This document shows positions 7,731 to 13,698 of a stretch of 16,638 bases of DNA, piece by piece. Location: assembly GCA_035290345.1 (NCBI GenBank), contig DATDUP010000009.1, forward strand, positions 1 to 16,638. Direction: 5' to 3'. The notes under the pieces were generated by a model. That model had not been told where the DNA came from and did not search any database. It worked only from the letters and a program-made list of their open reading frames with translations. This DNA comes from DATDUP01 sp035290345. Its GTDB lineage: Bacteria; Patescibacteriota; Patescibacteriia; Magasanikbacterales; UBA922. Both the position numbers and the translations under genes were made by a program. Position 1 is the first letter of the stretch; every line of letters starts with the position of its first letter.

Positions 7731-8525
7731 TTAGGCAAAAAAGAAGATGATCAAAAAAGCCACTAACAAACGATAAAGGACAAAAGGCCAAAAACTCCAT
7801 TTTTTCAAAATCTTCATCAATAGACCAATACCCAAAATACCACTCAAAAAAGAAAAGAACAGGCCAATAATTAAATTATAACCGCTGATTAGACCAGTGT
7901 TGCTTTGGTACCAGTGCCAGAAACCATCAGTAGCGGCCAAAATAATTATGGGAATGGATAAAAGAAAAGAAAATTCAGCTGCTGCTTCCCGTTTCAAACC
8001 CAAAGTCAAACCGGCGGTCATGGTTATCCCCGAGCGGCTAACTCCCGGAATTAAAGCCAAAACCTGGGCCAAACCAATATATAAAGCTCTGAAAATACCC
8101 ACTCTTCCTACCCCGTATTTCTTTTTACCCAGCCAATCTGCGAGGCCCAACACCACTCCAAACACCGCCAAACTTACAGCGATGGCCACCGGAGAACGAA
8201 ACAATCTTTCAAAAACTCCCCCTAATAAAAATCCAACAATAGCCGCCGGAATCACAGCAACCAACAAACCCCAAACTAATTTCCGATCCTGGTGACCATT
8301 TTCCTGATTTGACCACCAAGCCCGCCACATTTTTTTTAGCTGGGAGCGAAAATAGATGACCACTGCCAACAATGTTCCCAAATGTAAAACCGCATCAAAA
8401 TCTAAACCCTGGTCTGGCCAACCAAAAAAACGAGGTAAAAAAATCAAATGTCCAGAAGAGGAAATTGGTAAAAACTCGGTAATCCCCTGAATTATGCCTA
8501 AAATTGCTGCTTGCCAGATAGTCAT
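7731..8525 (-). CDS. uppP: Undecaprenyl-diphosphatase (BacA family)
   Basis: Integral membrane phosphatase that recycles undecaprenyl diphosphate to the monophosphate carrier used for peptidoglycan and other surface glycans. The two family signatures are intact: GIIQGITEFLPISSSGHLIF near residues 10-29, containing the catalytic glutamate, and LAQVLALIPGVSRSGITMTAG near 152-173. Multiple hydrophobic segments span the 264-residue protein, a normal length. The ATG at 8525 is only about 5 nt from the predicted transcription start (see the promoter at 8537). First gene of the uppP-gpsA operon, divergent from the plus-strand orphan at 8621. Leucine codons are mostly TTA/TTG, typical of the window background. 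Confidence 0.97.
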   Translation of the reverse strand: MTIWQAAILGIIQGITEFLPISSSGHLIFLPRFFGWPDQGLDFDAVLHLGTLLAVVIYFRSQLKKMWRAWWSNQENGHQDRKLVWGLLVAVIPAAIVGFLLGGVFERLFRSPVAIAVSLAVFGVVLGLADWLGKKKYGVGRVGIFRALYIGLAQVLALIPGVSRSGITMTAGLTLGLKREAAAEFSFLLSIPIIILAATDGFWHWYQSNTGLISGYNLIIGLFFSFLSGILGIGLLMKILKKWSFWPFVLYRLLVAFLIIFFFA

Positions 8526-8536
8526 AAAGTACCCCC

Positions 8537-8545
8537 ATTATACCA
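8537..8545 (-). promoter_or_regulatory. Extended -10 promoter for uppP-gpsA
   Basis: The minus strand reads TGGTATAAT (8545-8537), a perfect extended -10. No good -35 is found at 17-18 nt. The start is expected near 8530, leaving only about 5 nt before the ATG at 8525, although a GGGGG (8536-8532) lies between. It faces the divergent promoter at 8551-8579; the two polymerase footprints would overlap, so simultaneous occupancy is unlikely. Confidence 0.6.
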
Positions 8546-8550
8546 AATTC

Positions 8551-8579
8551 TTGACAAAAAATTAAGGCTTTGTTATACT
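8551..8579 (+). promoter_or_regulatory. Consensus sigma70-type promoter of the 140-aa orphan gene
   Basis: TTGACA (8551-8556), a 17-nt spacer and TATACT (8574-8579) preceded by TGT make a near-perfect extended promoter. The start is expected near 8586, about 35 nt before the ATG at 8621. It rules out the longer reading frame that begins at 8570. Confidence 0.85.
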
Positions 8580-8620
8580 CCCTCGTTCCCTGGATAGACC
8601 AGGGAGGCAAGGAGGAAGAA

Positions 8621-9043
8621 ATGGAGAAACAAGATCTGGTTCTTGTGATCACATTCGTGAGCCTGATAGTGGGCTGTCTGGTGGTTGCTATTTACCTTGA
8701 CAACGGCGACTACCGGCTGATTCTCGCCGGGACCGGCGACCTGATGTTTCTGGGGGCAATCTTCGCCCTCTGGTTCATGGCCAAGCTGGTCATCAAGAAC
8801 GTCAGCCTCGGAGTCGCCCGAACTGCCTGGTTCCTGTGGAGTCTGGGCAACGGACTCTATGACCTTCATGTTAGGTTCAAAAAGTACCGTCTCCCAGACG
8901 GATACTACTACAGGTATGACATCAGACATCACATCTCCTCCCCGTTCATAGGGGCGACCGAAGTAACATTCAATCGCTACAAACTCGGCCTGAACCTTCC
9001 CGCCCCTCCGTTCTTATCCGTCAAGGAAGAACGTCCGGAATAG
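8621..9043 (+). CDS. Orphan membrane protein, 140 aa, unknown function
   Basis: I do not recognise this family. The ATG at 8621 has a GGAGG (8611-8615) 5 nt upstream; an earlier in-frame ATG at 8570 lies before the predicted transcription start and is rejected. Hydrophobic stretches near residues 5-25 (LVLVITFVSLIVGCLVVAIYL) and 33-57 (LILAGTGDLMFLGAIFALWF) look like a membrane hairpin, with a weaker third near 62-80. The C-terminal half is polar and aromatic (DGYYYRYDIRHH). It is the only clear plus-strand gene of the window. Codon use is unlike its neighbours: of 21 leucines I count 10 CTG, 6 CTC, 4 CTT and one TTA, while uppP next door uses mainly TTA and TTG. It has its own strong promoter and two downstream hairpins. 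Confidence 0.85.
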   Translation: MEKQDLVLVITFVSLIVGCLVVAIYLDNGDYRLILAGTGDLMFLGAIFALWFMAKLVIKNVSLGVARTAWFLWSLGNGLYDLHVRFKKYRLPDGYYYRYDIRHHISSPFIGATEVTFNRYKLGLNLPAPPFLSVKEERPE

Positions 9044-9079
9044 TCACGCTCCTTCCCGCACCTTCTCACCCCCCCTTTG

Positions 9080-9094
9080 GTGCCAATTCGGCAC
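9080..9094 (+). terminator. Small hairpin after the 140-aa orphan
   Basis: GTGCC (9080-9084) and GGCAC (9090-9094) form a 5-bp stem with an AATTC loop, 36 nt after the stop codon and 11 nt before the main terminator. There is no clear T-run after it, so it may act as a 3' stabiliser and not a terminator. Confidence 0.35.
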
Positions 9095-9105
9095 AAAAGA
9101 GGACA

Positions 9106-9137
9106 ACAAAACCCGCCATTCGCGGGTTTTGTGTTTT
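9106..9137. terminator. Bidirectional terminator between the 140-aa orphan and metK
   Basis: ACAAAACCCGC (9106-9116) and GCGGGTTTTGT (9122-9132) form a perfect 11-bp stem around the 5-nt loop CATTC, followed by GTTTTG on the plus strand. The A/T blocks inside the stem provide a T-run in either direction. The position between two convergent stops (9043 and 9150) fits a shared terminator. Confidence 0.85.
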
Positions 9138-9149
9138 GACAATTGCCTT

Positions 9150-10307
9150 CTAAACAACTGCTTTCTTTAATTCTTCAGCCTTATCCGTCTTTTCCCAACT
9201 GAATTCCTTACGGCCAAAATGACCATAGGTCGCAGTCTGACGGTAGATCGGCTTCTTTAAATCTAATTGTTTGATTATCCCTGCTGGGGTCAAATCAAAC
9301 ACCTGGCGCACGGCTTTGATAATTTTCTCATTTGCTACTTTTTCTGTGCCAAAAGTATCCACGCGGACGCTTACTGGTTCAGGATAACCAATGGCATAGG
9401 CTAACTGGACTTCACATTCGTCAGCCAATTCTGCTGCCACAATGTTCTTGGCCACATAGCGGGCCATATACGCGCCAGATCGATCTTGTTTGTTAGGGAC
9501 CTTTCCGGAAAAACAACCACCACCATGACGACCGCGACCACCATAAGTATCAACAATAATTTTTCGACCCGTGACTCCTGTATCACCGTGCGGGCCACCA
9601 ACCACAAAACGGCCAGTCTCATTGATAAAGTACCGGGTATTTTCATCCAAATATTTACCACAAACCGGTTTGATTACTTCTCGCAAAATATCTTCCCGCA
9701 ACTGTGCCAATTCCACCTCGGGATTGTGTTGAGCGGCAATTACCACCGCCTCAATCCTCTTCGGCTTCTTGTTCTCATATTCTACTGTCACTTGACTTTT
9801 ACCATCTGGCCGCAGATACGCTAAGGTACGATTTTTCCTTACCTCAGCCAGACGACGGGTCAAACCATGGGCCAACATAATCGGCAAAGGCATTAGTTCC
9901 TCGGTCTCCCGGCAAGCAAAACCAAACATCATCCCCTGATCACCCGCCCCTTGCGCTTGGTGAGGATGGCCATCCACTTCTTTTTCTCCTTGGGCAATAT
10001 CTTGGCTCTGTTCATCCACGGCCACCATCACGCCACAACTTTCATAATCGATACCAAAATCCGCATTGGTATAACCAGCATCTTTTAGTACCCCCCGCAC
10101 TGTTGACGGAATGTCTACGTACGTCTTGGTAGTGATCTCTCCTCCTACCACTACTAAACCTGTTGTCGTAAACACCTCACAACAACAAGCTCCTTCTGGA
10201 TCGTCCTTAAGCACGGCGTCCAAAACCGCATCAGCGATTTGATCACAAAGCTTATCAGGATGACCCTCGGTCACTGACTCCGAGGTAAACAAGTCCTTTT
10301 CGGACAT
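9150..10307 (-). CDS. metK: S-adenosylmethionine synthetase
   Basis: Cytoplasmic enzyme making SAM from methionine and ATP. Motifs in order: FTSESVTEGHPDKLCDQIAD at residues 7-26 with the catalytic histidine, EVFTTTGLVVVGGEI, the GAGDQGMMFGFA methionine-binding segment, GPHGDTGVTGRKIIVDTYGG, and RHGGGCFSGKVPNKQDRSGAY, the phosphate-binding loop. The 385-residue length matches the family. The ATG at 10307 has no Shine-Dalgarno sequence but sits after a leader of about 137 nt with strong predicted base pairing (separate entry). The gene ends at the bidirectional terminator facing the plus-strand orphan. The permease upstream has no terminator of its own, so some read-through into metK is possible. 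Confidence 0.98.
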   Translation of the reverse strand: MSEKDLFTSESVTEGHPDKLCDQIADAVLDAVLKDDPEGACCCEVFTTTGLVVVGGEITTKTYVDIPSTVRGVLKDAGYTNADFGIDYESCGVMVAVDEQSQDIAQGEKEVDGHPHQAQGAGDQGMMFGFACRETEELMPLPIMLAHGLTRRLAEVRKNRTLAYLRPDGKSQVTVEYENKKPKRIEAVVIAAQHNPEVELAQLREDILREVIKPVCGKYLDENTRYFINETGRFVVGGPHGDTGVTGRKIIVDTYGGRGRHGGGCFSGKVPNKQDRSGAYMARYVAKNIVAAELADECEVQLAYAIGYPEPVSVRVDTFGTEKVANEKIIKAVRQVFDLTPAGIIKQLDLKKPIYRQTATYGHFGRKEFSWEKTDKAEELKKAVV

Positions 10308-10444
10308 ATAAAAACAACATTAAGAATAAATGCTGTTCAAAAGAATAGATAGCCTGAAGAGGCACGGACGTTGTTGGATAGTAATCATGGCTTTGGCTAA
10401 AACCGTGATAAAACCAGCCGACAACGAACACCATTCTTTTAAAC
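10308..10444 (-). promoter_or_regulatory. Structured metK leader RNA, candidate SAM-sensing riboswitch
   Basis: The predicted transcript starts at about 10444 and runs 137 nt to the metK ATG. Hand pairing finds a 12-bp closing helix beginning at the predicted +1: 10444-10433 with 10346-10335, one G-U wobble. Inside, CGTTGT (10426-10421) pairs with ACAACG (10374-10369), and CACGG (10407-10403) in its loop pairs with CCGTG (10367-10363) just after it, an H-type pseudoknot. A competing 9-bp hairpin, 10337-10329 with 10321-10313, overlaps the 3' arm of the closing helix and is followed by five Us next to the ATG. I do not see the conserved cores of SAM-I, SAM-II or SMK. The layout is riboswitch-like; ligand binding is inferred only from gene identity. 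Confidence 0.5.
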
Positions 10445-10450
10445 AATTCC

Positions 10451-10479
10451 AGTATACTCCTAGGGAAAACCAACGTCAA
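10451..10479 (-). promoter_or_regulatory. Consensus promoter of metK
   Basis: TTGACG (10479-10474), a 17-nt spacer and TATACT (10456-10451) on the minus strand; start expected near 10444. The -35 box lies 1 nt after the stop codon of the upstream permease. Confidence 0.8.
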
Positions 10480-10480
10480 G

Positions 10481-11683
10481 TCAAAATAATTTCAAAAAGG
10501 AGTAGATCGCTCCCCCAGTGAGAACTGCCAACAAGACCGCCATGATCAACATGCCATGATCCAAACCGTAACGGCTGGAAGGTAGATGTTTCAAAGTCTT
10601 AGCTCGCCAATAAATTAACAGGATCAACAACAACTCAAGGCTTGCAAACACACCACCAATGACATCAATCAGGGAGATGAAACCGCGCAAACCAAGAACG
10701 AACAAGGTAACGGGTAAGACAATTACTAAGAGAGTCGCAAATTTTTGTGGAACTTTGTAATCCCAGGATATGGAATCACGCAAAGCTAATCCGGTCATGA
10801 GAAAACTGGTACCCATGGCTAAAAAGGCAAACAAATTGCTAAATAAGTACATCATTGGTCCAACTTTTTCTCCCAAGGCAATGGTAGCGATCTCAGAAGT
10901 TCCTTTTCCGGTGACGCCTACAACTACCAAAGCAAACAACACATAAACAGTCAGAACAATCAGACCAGCCGTAATAATCGCCTTCTTGAAATCCCGATCT
11001 TTGCCCAAGAGTACGCTGTGCGCTTCGGGAATTGACGATGAACCAAGAAAAGCGAAAAGAACAATTCCGTAAGGAAAAAACAAATAGGCCAAATCTACAT
11101 GATTAAAATTATATAAAGAAACATGAGGGGCGCTAACTAAAGAAATAACAAATACGACTGCTAAGACCGCCAAACATAGGACAAAATCAACCAGACGTAC
11201 TGATTGTACTCCCCGAAAAAGCAAGAGACTGATAACGAGACAAAAGCCCAAACTCCAAACAAAGGAATCACCGCCGAATAACTCAGCCAAAGTCTGCCCT
11301 TCGCCTACTAAATAAACCACCATTGATCCGAAACCCATAATATATACCAGGGTCGTCATAATCGCCCCGCCGGTTCGACCCAGATATTTTTTGGCTAGTC
11401 CCACCACTTGCAAATTAGTTTTTGTTCCTGCCGCCACCTCGCCAAGTAGTAAATTAAGACCCATCATCAAACAACCAAGGCAAACAATATAAACTAAACC
11501 CAAGGCTATTCCCACTTTAGAAACAGCATAAGGTAGGCCTAAAATGCCTGCCCCGATTGTCGTACTTACCATCAAAGCGACCGCTTCCAACCAACTTAAT
11601 CTTTTTTTGAAAATTCCTTGATAGTTCACCACTTCTCGTTCTTCCCGGCGAATATTGGTTCTAACAAAAAACATAATAATCAT
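10481..11683 (-). CDS. Amino acid permease, aromatic amino acid (Trp/Tyr) transporter-like, 400 aa
   Basis: Inner membrane amino acid transporter of the APC superfamily. Near the N-terminus, after LSWLEAVALMVSTT, comes IGAGILGLPYAVSKVG, the glycine-rich first-helix substrate motif of Trp_Tyr_perm/Aa_trans proteins. About eleven hydrophobic segments follow. FPYGIVLFAFLGSSSIPEA around the middle resembles the GxxxFxFxGxxxIPE stretch of the family. The specific substrate cannot be read. The frame is open back to 11797, but that stretch contains a terminator and a GC-rich hairpin, so I place the start at the ATG at 11683 (ATG 11674 and a GTG further in are alternatives). The predicted transcript starts about 10 nt upstream. 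The stop abuts the metK promoter. Confidence 0.9.
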   Translation of the reverse strand: MIIMFFVRTNIRREEREVVNYQGIFKKRLSWLEAVALMVSTTIGAGILGLPYAVSKVGIALGLVYIVCLGCLMMGLNLLLGEVAAGTKTNLQVVGLAKKYLGRTGGAIMTTLVYIMGFGSMVVYLVGEGQTLAELFGGDSFVWSLGFCLVISLLLFRGVQSVRLVDFVLCLAVLAVVFVISLVSAPHVSLYNFNHVDLAYLFFPYGIVLFAFLGSSSIPEAHSVLLGKDRDFKKAIITAGLIVLTVYVLFALVVVGVTGKGTSEIATIALGEKVGPMMYLFSNLFAFLAMGTSFLMTGLALRDSISWDYKVPQKFATLLVIVLPVTLFVLGLRGFISLIDVIGGVFASLELLLILLIYWRAKTLKHLPSSRYGLDHGMLIMAVLLAVLTGGAIYSFLKLF

Positions 11684-11699
11684 TTTAAAGACTAACTTA

Positions 11700-11708
11700 A
11701 TTATAACA
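11700..11708 (-). promoter_or_regulatory. Extended -10 promoter for the amino acid permease
   Basis: TGTTATAAT (11708-11700) on the minus strand, with a weak -35-like GAGACA (11728-11723) 17 nt upstream that lies inside the terminator stem. Start expected near 11693, about 10 nt before the ATG at 11683. Confidence 0.55.
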
Positions 11709-11709
11709 T

Positions 11710-11731
11710 AAAAAGAGACCTCTGTCTCTTT
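11710..11731 (-). terminator. Terminator downstream of the 124-aa orphan
   Basis: The minus strand has AAAGAGAC (11731-11724), loop AGAG, GTCTCTTT (11719-11712) and two further Ts: a perfect 8-bp stem ending in a T-run. It lies about 75 nt after the orphan stop at 11807 and directly abuts the permease promoter. Confidence 0.7.
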
Positions 11732-11747
11732 GTTAAACAACACTTCC

Positions 11748-11795
11748 GGGGTCAGAGGATCACAGGACTTACTTCTCCCTGGATCCCCTGACCCC
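11748..11795. repeat. Long GC-rich imperfect palindrome after the 124-aa orphan
   Basis: GGGGTCAGAGGATC (11748-11761) pairs with GATCCCCTGACCCC (11782-11795) with one A-C mismatch. With a one-base bulge the stem continues through CAGG (11763-11766) and CCTG (11778-11781), leaving an 11-nt loop. It starts 12 nt after the orphan stop and has no T-run of its own. It could stabilise the mRNA 3' end or be a repetitive extragenic element; no second copy is seen in this window. Confidence 0.6.
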
Positions 11796-11806
11796 ATCTC
11801 CCCTTG

Positions 11807-12181
11807 TCAGAATACGCGGCGAAGGACCAGAACATCTGGTCCCAACAGCTCCGTCTCATGCACCGGGAATTCTTCAAACAACGTCCCGGCCGTTTCCAGA
11901 CAAGAGTATGAATCAGAATTCCTCTGTTCACTGTAGGGCGCTCCGGTGAGGAGGCGGTACGCCCGGAGTGCCTCGGGTACACCTACAAAGGCGTGCGCCC
12001 AGAGATGTCTCAGGTCAGAAGACCCCACGACCCTCCCCTTTATATCGAGCATATCCAGGACCTGTTCGCAAACCATATGTGGCTCCCCTGGCTGGAGGAA
12101 CCCGACAGCCTCAAACAGATCCCCTTCTACCCGAAACCGATAACTAATTGCTGCATGCACCACCGCTGTCTTTCTTTCCAT
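11807..12181 (-). CDS. Orphan protein, 124 aa, unknown function
   Basis: I do not recognise this protein. It is predicted soluble, without membrane segments, and has two cysteines. The ATG at 12181 has an AGGAGG (12198-12193) 11 nt upstream; a TTG at 12205 in the same frame would start before that ribosome-binding site and is rejected. It has its own promoter, a long GC-rich palindrome and a terminator, so it is monocistronic. Codon use differs from the neighbours: of 15 leucines I count 6 CTG, 6 CTC, 2 TTG, 1 CTT and no TTA. It shares this profile and its 3' double-hairpin layout with the orphans at 8621 and 16061, but no obvious sequence similarity to them. Confidence 0.75.
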   Translation of the reverse strand: MERKTAVVHAAISYRFRVEGDLFEAVGFLQPGEPHMVCEQVLDMLDIKGRVVGSSDLRHLWAHAFVGVPEALRAYRLLTGAPYSEQRNSDSYSCLETAGTLFEEFPVHETELLGPDVLVLRRVF

Positions 12182-12240
12182 CGTACTTACTACCTCCTGA
12201 TTCAATTCCGCGATTTAAAATAAAAGAACCATGATGCCGC

Positions 12241-12269
12241 ATGATAACACTTTCCTGATTCTCAGTCAA
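12241..12269 (-). promoter_or_regulatory. Promoter of the 124-aa orphan
   Basis: TTGACT (12269-12264), a 17-nt spacer and TATCAT (12246-12241) preceded by TGT on the minus strand. Start expected near 12234, giving a leader of about 53 nt that carries the AGGAGG site. Confidence 0.75.
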
Positions 12270-12279
12270 TACTGGATGA

Positions 12280-12305
12280 AAAAAAGAAAAAACGGTTTCC
12301 CGTTT
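12280..12305 (-). terminator. Rho-independent terminator ending the interval after tRNA-Val
   Basis: On the minus strand AAACGG (12305-12300), tetraloop GAAA and CCGTTT (12295-12290) form a 6-bp stem with a GNRA loop, followed by a long T-rich run interrupted by one C (12289 downward). It lies about 170 nt beyond the tRNA terminator and just upstream of the orphan promoter. Confidence 0.65.
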
Positions 12306-12475
12306 CGGAATGGTCTGGAACATATTTTTTCTTAACTGAGCAGATTACGCTAAAAGGTAAAATTGAACTCCAATAAAAAAATAATAATCACTGACAGCGT
12401 CGGAGTTGACAAGGTCATAAAGACTTATTCTTTTAATCAATGAACAACTTTATTTTAACACACCACCCCTAAAAA
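12306..12475 (-). other. Non-coding interval, possible small RNA or short ORF between two terminators
   Basis: No convincing protein gene is seen. The minus strand has an extended -10-like TGTTAAAAT (12460-12452) right after the tRNA terminator T-run and ends in the terminator at 12280-12305, which would give an RNA of about 150 nt. Within it AACTCC and GGAGTT (plus-strand 12364-12370 and 12400-12405 regions) could pair across about 30 nt. A 22-codon frame starts at ATG 12418 and ends at 12350 (MTLSTPTLSVIIIFLLEFNF...), hydrophobic but without a ribosome-binding site. The evidence is only positional. Confidence 0.25.
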
Positions 12476-12511
12476 ACAAAAACCGATACTGGTTTACTTT
12501 AGGCGTATCGG
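12476..12511 (-). terminator. Terminator of tRNA-Val (and of the glycan operon)
   Basis: CCGATAC (12511-12505 on the minus strand) pairs with GTATCGG (12489-12483) across a 15-nt loop, and is followed by TTTTTGTTTTTT. It begins about 50 nt after the tRNA 3' end. No terminator separates the glycosidase gene from the tRNA, so this also ends read-through from that operon. Confidence 0.8.
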
Positions 12512-12562
12512 CGGGCTCGTTTTTACTCAACTTATCTGGAAACACCCTGGCACTAACTTGTG

Positions 12563-12636
12563 TGCACGCCAAGGGATTCGAACCCCTGACCCCCTCGGTG
12601 TAAACGAGGTGCTCTAACCAGCTGAGCTAGGCGTGC
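12563..12636 (-). tRNA. tRNA-Val (anticodon UAC)
   Basis: Full cloverleaf on the minus strand: acceptor stem GCACGCC/GGCGTGC, D arm GCTC...GAGC, anticodon arm CCTCG-TTTACAC-CGAGG with TAC at 12602-12600, a 5-nt variable loop, and T arm AGGGG-TTCGAAT-CCCTT with one G-T pair, then discriminator A. The next bases are CAC, so the CCA tail is not encoded and must be added after transcription. This fits the CCA-adding enzyme homologue at 3171-4622. Confidence 0.97.
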
Positions 12637-12645
12637 GTGTCCACA

Positions 12646-12674
12646 ATAATACTGAAATTAGGACTCCTTGTCAA
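12646..12674 (-). promoter_or_regulatory. Consensus promoter of tRNA-Val
   Basis: TTGACA (12674-12669), a 17-nt spacer and TATTAT (12651-12646) on the minus strand, start expected near 12639, close to the mature 5' end at 12636. The TGA inside TTGACA is also the stop codon of the upstream glycosidase gene (12673-12671). Confidence 0.85.
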
Positions 12675-13696
12675 TTCGCTGGCTGGTTCAGATTTTTCTT
12701 TATCAATTCCCAATAGCGGCTGTCGTTATTTTTTTCTTTTTGAAAATACCACCATTCCACTCCCCAAAGAAATACCCTTGACGCCCCCATGTGTTGGGCA
12801 TAGCCCAGGTGTTTTTGGAGACGTTCGGGATTCATACTTTTTTCCTGTATGGCTACCGGCGTATCCAAGGGCGAAGAATTGGTAAACCAGGGTTCAGCCT
12901 GAAGTTCAGAAACCCAAAAATCTTCATAACCCCGTCCCAAAAGGCGCGACTTGAGTAAATAATACCCGGCCGGGAGCCAATCATAGTGCCAATACCGCCC
13001 CTTGGGGGTTTGAACGATGCGATAAAGCGTTGTTCCAAAAATATCCCCGGCGGAAGCCGCTTCTAGCCAAGTACTCAATTCTCCACTGTCAGTAATCACC
13101 ACTGGGTGTTCTTTGTCTAATTTTTTCACTTGAGAAATTTCCAGATATACCAGGTCCTGATCAAACTTTTTACATTCGCCAAAACGAAAACGGATAAACG
13201 GCTCATTCTCTACCTGCCAGGCAACCAAGGCTGGATGCTGGGCATATCTTTCTACCACAGCTGTCAAATATCCTAAAGCGCCTTCTCGATATTGTTCTCC
13301 AACCAAATCATTCGTCCATTCGGGTACATGACATTCTGGCCAACGCGGTGCCTTCTGCCCCACAACCATCACCACGCCGACTCCAGCTTTTTGCGCTTGA
13401 TCAAGATACCAATCAGTCTCTTGAAAATCATACTTTCCAGGATTTGGCTCCACTTCTTTCCAATTAGCGGCCAGACGAATACTTTCCGGACGTAAATCCT
13501 GAAGAATCGCTAAAAATACTTTTTTACTGTCCAAACCCAAAAATTCTGCCTGACCAGCGCTCCAAGATATTCCCCACTTCACTGAAAATTTCTGCCCGCT
13601 GAATGCCCAACACAATCCATAGACAAAGATAATCAAACAAAACAACAATATTCCGGTCCAAACTAACATATTTTTTTTGAATACTTTCTTTTTCAT
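12671..13696 (-). CDS. Membrane-anchored clan GH-A glycoside hydrolase-like protein, 341 aa
   Basis: Probable retaining glycosidase with a TIM barrel, resembling GH5/GH42-type enzymes. A basic N-terminus (MKKKVFKKN) precedes one membrane segment at about residues 11-32, so the catalytic domain is likely extracytoplasmic. Early barrel motifs are SIRLAANWKEVEPNPGKYDF (about 72-91) and the VGQKAPRWP region. The acid/base glutamate is E165 in WQVENEP, and E264 in WVSELQAEPW fits the beta-7 nucleophile, so the active site looks complete. The ATG at 13696 is 2 nt after the transporter stop, with GGTGG upstream; the in-frame TTG at 13702 is less likely. Last protein gene of the three-gene glycan operon. 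The exact family and substrate cannot be read by eye. Confidence 0.82.
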   Translation of the reverse strand: MKKKVFKKNMLVWTGILLFCLIIFVYGLCWAFSGQKFSVKWGISWSAGQAEFLGLDSKKVFLAILQDLRPESIRLAANWKEVEPNPGKYDFQETDWYLDQAQKAGVGVVMVVGQKAPRWPECHVPEWTNDLVGEQYREGALGYLTAVVERYAQHPALVAWQVENEPFIRFRFGECKKFDQDLVYLEISQVKKLDKEHPVVITDSGELSTWLEAASAGDIFGTTLYRIVQTPKGRYWHYDWLPAGYYLLKSRLLGRGYEDFWVSELQAEPWFTNSSPLDTPVAIQEKSMNPERLQKHLGYAQHMGASRVFLWGVEWWYFQKEKNNDSRYWELIKKNLNQPAN

Positions 13697-13698
13697 AA

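Noticed and set aside
7897..8295. 132-codon plus-strand reading frame
   Set aside because: It lies entirely antisense to uppP, whose motifs are complete; it has no promoter or ribosome site and an unlikely composition.
8570..8620. Upstream start of the 140-aa orphan at ATG 8570
   Set aside because: It overlaps the -10 box and lies before the expected transcription start; the ATG at 8621 has a GGAGG at ideal spacing.
8573..8932. 119-codon minus-strand reading frame opposite the 140-aa orphan
   Set aside because: The plus frame has a consensus promoter and ribosome site; the minus frame has neither and would end inside the divergent promoter region.
10308..10450. Known SAM-I riboswitch upstream of metK
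   Set aside because: The leader is structured, but I could not find the conserved SAM-I core or kink-turn; assignment to a known class is not supported by eye.
11684..11797. N-terminal extension of the amino acid permease by 38 codons
   Set aside because: The stretch contains the terminator and part of the palindrome of the upstream orphan and lies upstream of the predicted promoter; its translation has no transporter-like features.
12182..12205. TTG start of the 124-aa orphan
   Set aside because: It precedes the AGGAGG site, which would then be inside the coding region with no purpose.
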